DNA of 64,000 nucleotides from Bacteroides sp. (GTDB taxonomy: Bacteria; Bacteroidota; Bacteroidia; Bacteroidales; Bacteroidaceae), in contig JAJQDI010000010.1 of NCBI GenBank assembly GCA_021202275.1, forward strand, positions 186,001 to 250,000. The letters are read 5' to 3'. The notes under the pieces were generated by a model. The model was not told the DNA's origin. It saw only the letters and a program-made list of their open reading frames with translations, and searched no databases. A program made the position numbers and the translations under genes. Shown here piece after piece: positions 29,523 through 38,361 of the stretch (position 1 is the stretch's first letter; every line of letters starts with the position of its first letter).

Positions 29523-30104
29523 ATGAAACAAGACTGGAAACCAGGTACTCTGATCTATCCGTTGCCGGCTGTATTGGTGAGTTGCGGCCACACGGAAGAG
29601 GAGTATAATATATTCACTGTGGCATGGACAGGTACCTTGTGTACCAATCCTCCGATGTGCTACATCTCCGTACGTCCCGAACGCCATTCGTACGATATAC
29701 TCAGGCGGAATATGGAATTTGTCATCAACCTCACTACAGAAGACATGGCGTTTGCCACGGATTGGTGCGGGGTACGTTCGGGAAGAGACTACCGGAAGTT
29801 CGAAGAGATGAAACTCACACCCGGCAAAGCTACCCTGGTGAATGCGCCACTGATCGAAGAGTCTCCTCTCTGCATCGAATGCCAGGTAAAAGAGATCATC
29901 TCCCTGGGCTCTCACGATATGTTTGTGGCAGATGTAGTGAACATACGGGCCGACGACAGGCATCTCAACGCGGAGACGGGCAAGCTGGAATTGGCGGAAG
30001 CGAATCCGCTGGTCTACCTGCACGGCAATTACTACGGTCTGGGAAAAAAGATCGGAAAATTCGGCTGGTCCGTAGCCAAAGATAAAAAGAAGAAAAAGAA
30101 ATGA
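29523..30104 (+). CDS. Flavin reductase-like FMN-binding protein
   Basis: 193 residues of the flavin reductase-like split-barrel family. Recognised segments: the N-terminal KPGTLIYPLPAVLVSCG, NIFTVAWTGTLCTNPPMCYI, and VINLTTEDMAFATDWCGVRSG, followed by a Lys-rich tail. Members bind FMN and reduce it with NAD(P)H or serve as reductase components; the substrate here is unknown. It follows pyrI by 14 nt and overlaps the next gene by 4 nt (ATGA), so all four are probably co-transcribed. Link to pyrimidine synthesis is not evident. Confidence 0.88.
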   Translation: MKQDWKPGTLIYPLPAVLVSCGHTEEEYNIFTVAWTGTLCTNPPMCYISVRPERHSYDILRRNMEFVINLTTEDMAFATDWCGVRSGRDYRKFEEMKLTPGKATLVNAPLIEESPLCIECQVKEIISLGSHDMFVADVVNIRADDRHLNAETGKLELAEANPLVYLHGNYYGLGKKIGKFGWSVAKDKKKKKK

Positions 30105-30853
30105 AGCAAACACTGTTTTTGATAGGGTTTCTCACCGGCCTATGTTCCATGCTCCGGGGGCAAGATACCGCCGGAACTGAATCTTCTTACAGAAAGAACG
30201 ACTATTCTTCCTACATCAAACCTGTCAACTGGGGAATAAAGGGAGGGTTCAACTCCTCTATGTATCTGGTATCGGACTTCAAGATCAAGGACGTAACGAT
30301 AGACGAAATACAGACCAATTACAAAATCGGATATTTTGCTTCCGCTTTCATGCGCCTGAACCTGGAAAAGCATTTTCTACAGCCGGAGATCTCTTACAAC
30401 GTAAACAAATGCGAGATTACGTTTGATAAACTGGGATCGCAGCATCCGGATATCGAACCGGACTATGTATCGGTCAACTCCACTTTACATAGCATCAAAG
30501 TGCCTGTATTGTATGGCTACAATTTCATCAAACAGGGACCGTACGGAATGTCTTTTTTTCTGGGACCGGAATTGAAATACTACTGGAACAGGAAGAACAA
30601 GATCCATTTCTCCAATTTCGATCAGCAGGATATCCGGGAAAAACTTTATCCGTTCAACCTGAGTGCTACCGTGGGAGTAGCCGTGAATATATCCCGCATT
30701 TTTTTCGATTTCCGCTACGAACAAGGTCTGCGCAACATCTCTAAATTTGTGACCTATGAGAACATTACAGTCGAAGGAGAAAAAGAGGTCAGCACCATCC
30801 TGCTCCGCAGACGGGACAATGTACTGAGTTTTTCCTTAGGAGTAATGTTTTGA
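30101..30853 (+). CDS. PorT-like outer membrane beta-barrel protein
   Basis: 250 residues with a signal peptide (MKQTLFLIGFLTGLCSMLRG) and a series of amphipathic beta strands ending in the C-terminal VLSFSLGVMF, whose final aromatic residue is typical of outer membrane proteins. Segments such as NWGIKGGFNSSMYLV, HFLQPEISYNV and KVPVLYGYNF are typical of the PorT/OMP_b-brl_2 family. PorT is a type IX secretion component in Porphyromonas, but other T9SS genes are not present here, so I only claim family membership. Overlaps the flavin reductase stop by 4 nt. Confidence 0.82.
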   Translation: MKQTLFLIGFLTGLCSMLRGQDTAGTESSYRKNDYSSYIKPVNWGIKGGFNSSMYLVSDFKIKDVTIDEIQTNYKIGYFASAFMRLNLEKHFLQPEISYNVNKCEITFDKLGSQHPDIEPDYVSVNSTLHSIKVPVLYGYNFIKQGPYGMSFFLGPELKYYWNRKNKIHFSNFDQQDIREKLYPFNLSATVGVAVNISRIFFDFRYEQGLRNISKFVTYENITVEGEKEVSTILLRRRDNVLSFSLGVMF

Positions 30854-31046
30854 TGTACGATGTACTGATGTACGATTTAAAAGACAGGTATATATCTGCT
30901 TACACTGTTGTGGCATCTGGCTCTTCAACGTTCTTTTCTGTTAATAATCAAATAATAGTGATGTTGTAAATCCATAAATCGCAGAGCAAATCCTTTGCTT
31001 TCCGAATAAATCAGGAAAGGATGTATGTGGATTCATTCTTTTTCCG

Positions 31047-31054
31047 TAATTTTG
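31047..31054 (+). promoter_or_regulatory. -7 box of glyA
   Basis: TAATTTTG, full match to TAnnTTTG, 53 nt before the ATG of glyA. No -33 TTG at the usual spacing. Confidence 0.5.
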
Positions 31055-31107
31055 TACGCTTAATAAAAGATTCCCGATTTAATATTATTTCTTATCCACA
31101 AGACCAA

Positions 31108-32388
31108 ATGAAAAGAGACGATTTGATTTTCGATATCATCGAAAAAGAGCATCAGCGTCAGCTGAAAGGCATCGAACTTATTGCATCGGAAAATTTTGTA
31201 AGCGAACAGGTGATGCAGGCCATGGGCTCCTGCCTGACCAATAAATATGCCGAAGGCTACCCGGGGAAGCGCTACTACGGAGGATGTGAAGTAGTAGACC
31301 AGAGTGAACAGATCGCTATCGACCGGCTGAAAGAGATCTTCGGAGCCGAATGGGCCAATGTACAGCCACACTCCGGAGCACAGGCCAACGCGGCCGTTTT
31401 CCTGGCCGTTCTGAATGCCGGAGATAAATTCATGGGACTTAACCTGGCCCACGGTGGCCACCTTTCACACGGTTCCCTGGTCAATACATCAGGTATCATC
31501 TATACTCCCTGCGAATACAATGTAGACCGTGAAACCGGACGTGTGGATTACGACCAGATGGAAGAGGTGGCCCTGCGCGAAAGACCCAAAATGATCATCG
31601 GAGGCGGATCGGCCTATTCACGCGAATGGGACTACAAACGCATGCGTGAGATCGCAGACAAGGTGGGAGCGATCCTGCTGATAGATATGGCACACCCTGC
31701 CGGACTGATCGCGGCCGGATTGCTGGAAAACCCGGTGAAATATGCACATATCGTTACCTCTACCACCCACAAGACATTGCGTGGTCCCCGCGGCGGAGTG
31801 ATCCTGATGGGCAAAGACTTCCCCAACCCCTGGGGCAAAACCACTCCGAAAGGAGAGATCAAAATGATGTCTCAGCTATTGGATTCCGCTGTATTCCCGG
31901 GCATACAGGGCGGACCTCTGGAACATGTGATCGCTGCCAAAGCAGTGGCTTTCCACGAATGTCTGCAACCCGAATACAAAGTATACCAGCAACAGGTACA
32001 GAAAAACGCGGCCGCACTGGCACAGGCGCTTACAGACCGTGGATTTACCATTGTTTCCGGAGGTACGGACAACCACTCCATGCTGGTAGACCTGCGGGAG
32101 AAATACCCCGACCTCACTGGTAAAGTGGCTGAAGAAGCACTGGTAGCAGCCGATATCACCGTCAATAAGAACATGGTACCTTTCGATACACGCTCAGCCT
32201 TCCAGACCTCCGGTATCCGTCTGGGTACACCCGCGATCACGACAAGAGGAGCCAAGGAAGACCTGATGACAGAGATTGCCGAAATGATCGAAACCGTACT
32301 TTCCAACGTAGAAAATGAAGAGGTTATCGCCGAAGTACGTAAACGTGTCAATGAAAAAATGGCAGCATATCCGCTGTTTGCTTATTGA
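31108..32388 (+). CDS. glyA: Serine hydroxymethyltransferase
   Basis: 426 residues. PLP enzyme interconverting serine and glycine with transfer of the one-carbon unit to tetrahydrofolate. Seen: [20 protein letters not shown] at the N-terminus, [34 protein letters not shown], the PLP lysine in [14 protein letters not shown], and the C-terminal [14 protein letters not shown]. Start placed at MKRDDLIFD; upstream in-frame Met codons precede or overlap the promoter box. Single-gene unit with its own promoter and terminator. Confidence 0.98.
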   Translation: MKRDDLIFDIIEKEHQRQLKGIELIASENFVSEQVMQAMGSCLTNKYAEGYPGKRYYGGCEVVDQSEQIAIDRLKEIFGAEWANVQPHSGAQANAAVFLAVLNAGDKFMGLNLAHGGHLSHGSLVNTSGIIYTPCEYNVDRETGRVDYDQMEEVALRERPKMIIGGGSAYSREWDYKRMREIADKVGAILLIDMAHPAGLIAAGLLENPVKYAHIVTSTTHKTLRGPRGGVILMGKDFPNPWGKTTPKGEIKMMSQLLDSAVFPGIQGGPLEHVIAAKAVAFHECLQPEYKVYQQQVQKNAAALAQALTDRGFTIVSGGTDNHSMLVDLREKYPDLTGKVAEEALVAADITVNKNMVPFDTRSAFQTSGIRLGTPAITTRGAKEDLMTEIAEMIETVLSNVENEEVIAEVRKRVNEKMAAYPLFAY

Positions 32389-32434
32389 CCCTATCTATAT
32401 CTACAAGATCAATTCCTACAGATAGAAACAGATC

Positions 32435-32471
32435 AGAGCCCGCGCAGACTTTTGGTGCGGGCTCTCTTTTT
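32435..32471 (+). terminator. Intrinsic terminator of glyA
   Basis: AGAGCCCGC (32435-32443) pairs perfectly with GCGGGCTCT (32457-32465), followed by CTTTTTAT. Lies 47 nt after the stop codon. Confidence 0.9.
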
Positions 32472-32623
32472 ATATTCTCCTTTTGATTTCCGTGGAATAC
32501 GACCTTACCCCCTCTGCTATTTGTAAAGATTGTTTTAATTATTCTTAACTTATCTCTCTGCAACCATCCTTTTTATATACTGTTGTTAGTACATAAATCA
32601 ACTTTTTAAACCGGAACTTGATT

Positions 32624-33337
32624 ATGAAAATAAAAAATTTATTCCTGTTAGTAGCTGCTATGTATGCTACACACACAATGGCACAAGACTGTACCTTCTA
32701 CTTTCCCATGGACAAAGGTCAACAGGTAGTGCGTAACTACTACGACGCCCAGAACAACCTCACTAATGTGTTCACTATCACAGTAGAGAATTCGTACGAC
32801 TATCCTTCAGGATATGAAGTAATCGCAGACTATACTTATTCAGATGCTTCGAACAATACACTGACATCGGGTCAGATGGTAGCGCGTTGCGACGACGATA
32901 ATTTCTATCTCGATATGAAGAATCGGATTCCATTCACCAACGCGTTGAATATGATGGATGCCGACGTATTGCTGATAAGCAGCCTGATGCCCTATCCCAA
33001 TGCCTTTACCGGGACAGATCCTTACGATCCGGACAACAATGTAGGATTCACAGAGGGAGACATCAGTATTTATCAAAAGCATAACAAAGACAACCGCGCA
33101 CGTATCTCCATACGCAATCGTCAGTATGAAAAAGACGAAGAGATCACCACTCCGGCAGGTACGTTCCACTGTACCAAAGTGAAATTCGACATTGATCTCT
33201 GGACCCCACAAGGCAAATCAGAAGGATATGGTTACGAATGGTATTCTCCCAGAGTGGGAGTCGTACGCTCCGAACAGTATGACAAAAATAAAGTACTGCA
33301 ATCTTATAGTGTACTGGAAATGCAGACTAAGAACTGA
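32624..33337 (+). CDS. Secreted TapB/DUF3108-like protein
   Basis: 237 residues with a signal peptide (MKIKNLFLLVAAMYATHTMA, cleavage near AQD). The mature part is all-beta in appearance, with DCTFYFPMDKGQQVVRNYYD, the stretch ITTPAGTFHCTKVKFD, and GYGYEWYSPRVGVVRSEQYD; the last two are typical of DUF3108/TapB-like periplasmic proteins. Function unknown, probably envelope. Start at ATG 32624. Transcribed alone and followed at once by an 18-bp terminator stem. Confidence 0.75.
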   Translation: MKIKNLFLLVAAMYATHTMAQDCTFYFPMDKGQQVVRNYYDAQNNLTNVFTITVENSYDYPSGYEVIADYTYSDASNNTLTSGQMVARCDDDNFYLDMKNRIPFTNALNMMDADVLLISSLMPYPNAFTGTDPYDPDNNVGFTEGDISIYQKHNKDNRARISIRNRQYEKDEEITTPAGTFHCTKVKFDIDLWTPQGKSEGYGYEWYSPRVGVVRSEQYDKNKVLQSYSVLEMQTKN

Positions 33338-33363
33338 TACTCCGGATCTTATATATATATATG

Positions 33364-33410
33364 AAATATCCCCGCTGATCTCTATTGCAGATCAGCGGGG
33401 ATATTTTTAA
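33364..33410. terminator. Strong bidirectional-type terminator hairpin
   Basis: AAATATCCCCGCTGATCT (33364-33381) pairs perfectly over 18 bp with its complement at 33389-33406 around CTATTGC, then TTAAATTG. Ends the TapB-like gene. Confidence 0.88.
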
Positions 33411-33951
33411 ATTGTCTCCTTTCTTTCCAGGCACATCTTCTGACCTTTTTACCCTATTCCACCAGGAGTATACCGTAGTAACAAAAAATATAAAAGGAAA
33501 TGGAGATTCGGAAAGTGATTCAGGAGTACTCCCTTCGGCCAAGACCATTCTCTGACAGGCAACACCCAGGAATGTTGGCTGATGTACAGTTTGAAATCAT
33601 TCGACACATTTTTTCTTTTGTTCTTATGTTCTTTTGTCTATTTATATCTATTTATCAGACAGAAGAACATATAAGAAAAGGAATATGTATATTGCGAACA
33701 CACAAAGATGTAGACGCAAAGATGGGTTTATACAGCAAGATAGGCCCAGTCTTGAGGGAATTTGTTTTTGAAAATCCGACATCGTAAATCAGTAGATCCA
33801 TTATCTTTTCCGTGAGCAATCGGAAGAAAAATTTGTTATTCTTTTCAAATACCCTCTCTCCGGGAATTCATTAGCGAAAAAAAAGAAAAGAGAGAAGAGA
33901 ATTATATTTCGGTGACTCAGAAAAAATGTGTAACTTAGTTGGATGGAAATC
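33411..33951. other. Gene-free spacer with a decayed copy of the family C inverted repeat
   Basis: Around 33612-33640 TTCTTATGTTCTTTTGTCT faces CAGACAGAAGAACATATAA at 33657-33675. This is an imperfect version of the perfect inverted repeat at 43061-43192. CATCGTAAATC near 33780 is a family A motif. No coding region was judged real. Confidence 0.5.
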
Positions 33952-35012
33952 ATGAAAAAAAATATATCTTTTATTTATTAGCAGGCATCACTCTTATGAC
34001 AACATCGTGCTCCAACAGAACGGATAGAACAGGATACTCCGGAGAGGACCTTTCGAAGATCCTGTCCATACAGCGGGACAGAACCAGTAAACAAACCGTC
34101 CTTACAGTAGCCTCCCCGGTTTCCTGGAAAATCTACAGCGGTCCTTCGCCAAACTCTATCAATCTCAGCGCACCTCTTCTGGAGGGGTATGAAGCCGGAG
34201 AGTATGTTCTGGATGTACCCGCGGACTACAGAAGCTATTTTCAGGTAGTGACCCCAAAAGGAGAAGCGCTGCTCGCCGAACAGCACCTGCCGCTGGAAGG
34301 AGCGTTCAACTTCAGAGACCTGGGAGGTATACGCACTGCGGAAGGCAGGTATGTGAGATGGGGGCGGATATTCCGATCGGACGATCTGAGCCAATTGACC
34401 GACTATGACCTGACATACCTCAACAACATCCCTATTGTATCTGTAGTCGATTTTCGTTCGGAGACCGAAATAGAGAATGCTCCGGACAGATTGCCGGCTT
34501 CCGTGAACGGAGATTACAAATTTTCCATCAGTCCCGGCAACCTGGGCGATCTCTCGATAGAGAACATCACCAACCTGAGTGAGCAACAGGCAGACAGCCT
34601 CATGATGATGATAAATGAATGGTTGGTTTCTATGCCGGAAGCGGTAGAAATGACAAAAAAATTCTTCCGACTCTTGCAGGATGAAGTAAACCTTCCCCTG
34701 GTATTCCATTGTACGGCAGGCAAAGACCGCACAGGAATGGCTGCCTATCTTTTTCTCTACAGCCTGGGGGTGGACGAAGAGACTATTTTCAACAATTACC
34801 TGGATTCCAACAAATACCTGCGGAGAAAATACGCAACTTACATCCAGGCATATCCTGCCCTGGCACCCCTGCTCACAGTCGATCGACGTTTTCTGGAAGC
34901 AGGCGCAAAACGCATCCGGGAAGAACATGGCTCTGTAGAAAAGTATCTGAAAGATGTGATGAAAGTAGATATTGATAAAATGAGATCCATCTACCTGTAT
35001 CCGGTACGGTAA
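33952..35012 (+). pseudogene. Tyrosine-phosphatase-like lipoprotein with out-of-frame start
   Basis: A protein-tyrosine/dual-specificity phosphatase of the Y_phosphatase3 type: GAFNFRDLGGIRT, RIFRSDDLSQLTDYD, VVDFRSETE and the active-site loop HCTAGKDRTG (Cys-x5-Arg). The frame reads K-Y-I-F-Y-L-L-A-G-I-T-L-M-T-T-S-C at its start, a lipoprotein signal, but the ATG at 33952 is followed by A8; A9 (or A6) is needed to join the frames. As it stands only a TTG at 33939 in the correct frame could start it, giving MDGNHEKKYIF. So the gene may be off, phase-variable, TTG-started, or misread. The body is intact. Confidence 0.75.
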
Positions 35013-35040
35013 GGATCTTTTTCAGGAAACGAATCTGTTC

Positions 35041-35478
35041 TCAACGGAACAGATTCGCTATTTTCTTAAACAATCCGACTTTATATCCCCGCGAAGGCAG
35101 ACATTCAACATATCCTCCCGGAACGGCTCCGTAAACAACATGGAGGATGACTTCATATTCCGTGTTTATCCACTTTTGTGAGGCTATCGGAGCGTAGTGA
35201 CGCACACAATATTCCCGACAAGCATCCAGCTGTTCGACAAGCAGTTCCAGAATACTTTTCGTACATATCAGACTCTCTTGTCTGAAATGACAGAAAAGAT
35301 ACTTGCCTCCTATTTCCAGACGGATCAGTTCACCATATATATCTTCATCTTCCTCCAGTTCCGAAGTAAGGCTACGAAACCTCTCCGGCATCTCAAAAAT
35401 TTCCTCCCGGGTTTTTCCGACCACCCACTGAGACAAGATCAGACTATCTGTCAGAGCAGCAAACGGGGCTTTGTACAT
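35041..35478 (-). CDS. Hypothetical protein, 145 residues
   Basis: Not recognised. It starts MYKAPFAALTDSLILSQ and contains an acidic stretch LTSELEEDEDIYGE, the Cys-bearing segment KYLFCHFRQESLICTKSILELL, and REYCVRHYAPIASQ, and ends in a basic amphipathic helix GLFKKIANLFR. No signal peptide or membrane segment is seen, so it is probably cytosolic. The structured RNA at 35529-35722 ends about 50 nt upstream of it on the same strand; read-through from that promoter is possible. Confidence 0.6.
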   Translation of the reverse strand: MYKAPFAALTDSLILSQWVVGKTREEIFEMPERFRSLTSELEEDEDIYGELIRLEIGGKYLFCHFRQESLICTKSILELLVEQLDACREYCVRHYAPIASQKWINTEYEVILHVVYGAVPGGYVECLPSRGYKVGLFKKIANLFR

Positions 35479-35528
35479 GTCTCTATTATTTTGTGCGAGG
35501 CTGTATGTCCCTCTTCAGCCCATAGAAC

Positions 35529-35722
35529 AAAAAAGCGTGGGACAATAGCTTACAGACGACTGAGGTACTGGTATACCTTTATGTACATATAAACCATGCC
35601 CACGCAAGAAGCAGGGCATTTAATCTCTTATCTTCGTACATAATTGAAAATTACCAGTTTCCAGTCGCTACGATAAAAGCTAAACGCTGTTCCTATAAAC
35701 TCCACCACTTCATCGAAGTGGA
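35529..35722 (-). ncRNA. Rod-shaped structured small RNA candidate, 6S-like outline
   Basis: Read on the minus strand, the RNA would begin near 35722, just after a perfect -7 box, with a hairpin CCACTTC/GAAGTGG (35721-35705). Six nested helices follow (plus-strand positions): 35684-35688 with 35534-35538, 35677-35682 with 35546-35551, 35662-35667 with 35557-35562, 35653-35658 with 35567-35572, 35636-35643 with 35579-35586, 35614-35619 with 35596-35601. All are perfect Watson-Crick and strictly nested, giving a long rod with internal loops. It ends in U6 (35534-35529). An alternative terminator stem GCGUGGG/CCCACGC competes. There is no credible coding region. 6S RNA has this outline, but no sequence match was tested. 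Confidence 0.68.
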
Positions 35723-35729
35723 TTTACGG

Positions 35730-35737
35730 CAAATATA
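35730..35737 (-). promoter_or_regulatory. -7 box of the structured RNA
   Basis: TATATTTG on the minus strand, full match to TAnnTTTG, placed about 8 nt before the start of the 5' hairpin. No -33 element at standard spacing. Confidence 0.55.
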
Positions 35738-35930
35738 GGCATTTTAAGCTATTCCTGATAGGTTTATGATAGCAATTTTTCGGCGATACAGGTTGCTTTC
35801 CCACAGAAAAAAATAAAGAAAAATAACACAAAAAGAGGAAGAAAAATATACTTCCCTTATGAGACTGGGAGAGTTCCGATATGTATAAAATGAATATAAA
35901 GGAAAAAAAGAGAACAAAAAGGGAGTTAAG

Positions 35931-36140
35931 TTTTAAGTTATGAGTTTTAAGTTATGAGTGAAAGAGTAGAGATGTAGTAAGTGCTCATCGTCAATTGTGG
36001 GTATACCACTCCGATAACCTGTAGAGACGCACAACTTGCGTCTCAGCATACCGAATGGGAATACATATATCCTGTGGAATATATTTTTTGTTGGACCTAA
36101 CTTAAAACTCAGAACTTAAAACTTACTACTTACTACTTAA
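35931..36140. repeat. Family B bracketed spacer containing a GAGACGCA element
   Basis: AAGTTTTAAGTTATGAG twice at about 35935-35961 faces CTTAAAACTCAGAACTTA and following copies at 36101-36138; the arms are complementary. Between them lies a copy of family E (36021-36097): GTAGAGACGCA/TGCGTCTC plus ACCGAATGGGAATAC and ATATTTTTTGTTGGAC. The last codons and TAG stop of the receptor gene lie in the right arm. Confidence 0.65.
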
Positions 36141-38225
36141 ACCGTGAAGTATCTACCGCCTCACGACGTTTTTCTTTGTAGTCGCCGAACTTGTAACTGA
36201 GAGAAAGAATAAAAGCACGATTGGTATGTATATAGCGATTGGTCACCTGCTGGTTCCCAAAGCGGATACGGGGTGAAATGCCCGATGTATCGAACAGGTC
36301 TTCTCCCTGTAAGGTCAATTGGGCCTTCTCCGCAGCAAAGGTCCATCTTAGGGCAGCGTTAAGATTGCCCGAACGGGGTAGGTCATAGTTTCCCTGTATC
36401 GCCCGGTTCTGGTAGAAGCCGGTCAGGGTAAATTTCAGATCAGGTTTTGCGGAAAGTGTAAATGTATTTTGCATCGTGGCTACAAAAGTATACAATCTCC
36501 GGTTGAACGACAAGTCCCAGAAGTCACTGTCTTTCTGATGCATGTACATTCCTGTCAGGGTAAAACGGGATTGCATCCACCGGCCTGCGCGCACCGGAAC
36601 AGTAGCCTGCACCCCCACTGTCTGCTCAAAATCCAGGTTCATATATGTATATATCTCCGTGAGCCTCTCCGGCGACTGATACAGCAATTGCAGAAACCGG
36701 TCTTTGGTATAATTGAAGAACCCCGTAAAGACATATTTACTTTTAAGTATATAACTCAGGCTGGTGCGGTAACCCGCCGAAGGTTTCAGAAGCGGATTTC
36801 CCCGGATCTCCGAATATGCTCCCATATAAGAGGTCACATCCTGTACGCTCCAATAGGGAGGATACGATTTGTTGCTCGACAAAGAGAATTACAGGATGTG
36901 TCCCGCGGCAGGCAGGTAAGAGAAATTCAGCGTCGGATACAGGCTCCACTCGTTCCATACAGCGGTATGATAGTATTCCGCCGCCAATGAGGCATCCAGA
37001 GAAGCTTTCTCACCCAGACTTGCCCCTACTCCCGCATATCCATTGAAGGTCTTTTCTTCCCTGCGGCTCTTTGCCGAAGCATCGGGCAGGAAGTCTCCGC
37101 TTTGCGGATCGTAGTAGTACTGGAAACTCCGGTCCGCAGCATCCTGATAAGAAACTCCGTAATTCAATTTCCATCCTTTCGACAGGGTATGCTCCTGCCC
37201 GGCATACACCCTCCGGAGATCAATACGCTGCTCGTTCTCACTGTATAGATCCAGCAGCTCATTCTCCAGGACACTGGAGAGGGCCTGATGACCGGGAGAA
37301 CGATAGAATGTATACCCGGCACCAGCCGACAATCCGAACGAAGAGCGATAATCCGCCTTCACATTGTGCATATAGCTGTCACCTCCGGAAGAGACATCCG
37401 AGAGCTCATCCCCCCCCGGGAATACTCTCTGCTGCTATGGTCCGAGAGCTGAGAAGTATATACCAGGCTCAGCTGCTGATCCCGGGGCAAACTGTAATCC
37501 ATTCCCCAGCGAATGTTGTGCGCATGGTGTTTTCCTGTTCTTCTGTTGTACATCTCTAAGGGATGTACACTTCCATCGGAAAGGGTATGTATAGCCTCCT
37601 TCTCTGTTTCAAACAGACTGCGTCTGTAGGTATAGGAATAGAGGAGATCCGTAGAGAATCTCTGATTCTGGTAGAGCAGAGAAGCTCTTTCCTGAAGGGT
37701 CTCGTAATGTTTCTGGTTCCAGGAACTGTAAAGTTCTCCTTTCAGGGAAGAAGAGGACCGCGTTCCTTTCTCCAGCACGATATTGACCACCGGACCTCGG
37801 ACCTGATAGCGTGCCGGCGCGGCAAACATCACTTCGGCACTGCTGAGGCGACTGGCGGGCATACTTTTCAGCAGTTCATTCAGTTGGGCCACGGAAAGGG
37901 TGCTTACCTTGCCATCGATCACCACATTCACCTGTTGCCCGGCCAGTTGCAGCCCTTCTCCCATATCCACGATCCCCGGCAACTGTTTGATCGCGTCATA
38001 GGCGTTCTCTACAGGCAGGTCTCCGATCAACCGGGACATGTCATAGACCAACTTTCCCGCTTCGGCTTTCACGATGGGACGTTCACCCCGGACAATCACT
38101 TCCGGAAGTTCCCGGAACAGGCTATCCATATACATCTCCAGCGAATCCGAAGGTATCTCCTGGGCCCGTACAATAGAAAAGGTCTGCAACAAACAGAGGC
38201 AAACCATCCCGAAACTATGTCTCAT
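36133..38225 (-). pseudogene. TonB-dependent-receptor-like barrel, broken by G8 frameshift and TAA
   Basis: An outer membrane barrel of about 698 codons when joined. Start MRHSFGMVCLCLLQTFSIVR is a signal peptide; then a plug-like domain (ELPEVIVRGERPIVKAEAGK, YDAIKQLPGIVDMGEGLQLAG, MPASRLSSAEVMFAAPARY) and a 22-strand-like barrel of the PF14905 type ending in FILSLSYKFGD. Two lesions: a G8 run (plus-strand C8 at 37410-37417) where G9 or G6 keeps frame into D-E-L-S-D-V-S-S-G-G, and an in-frame TAA at 36889-36891 within H-I-L-stop-F-S-L-S, where CAA (Gln) fits. Divergently transcribed from the adjacent sensor kinase. The ligand is unknown. Confidence 0.82.
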
Positions 38226-38347
38226 ACACCTTGTACTTTTAGTTACCACAGGCAAAAGAAGCAAAAAAACAGGCAGAATGCAGGTTATCCATCACTTATG
38301 TAATGTTATTTAGTGTTACCGGAAGTCCGAAAAACCGATATTACGTT

Positions 38348-38355
38348 TAACTTTG
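38348..38355 (+). promoter_or_regulatory. -7 box directly before the kinase start codon
   Basis: TAACTTTG, full match, with only 6 nt to the ATG at 38362. Implies a leaderless or nearly leaderless mRNA. Confidence 0.55.
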
Positions 38356-38361
38356 TGCATT

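Noticed and set aside
30101..30853. Type IX secretion gene porT with a T9SS locus
   Set aside because: Only barrel family resemblance is visible and no other T9SS component lies in the window.
33500..33787. 95-codon frame upstream of the phosphatase
   Set aside because: Composed largely of low-complexity T-rich sequence and a decayed inverted repeat.
35041..35478. Toxin of a toxin-antitoxin pair
   Set aside because: No partner gene of suitable size beside it and no known toxin motif.
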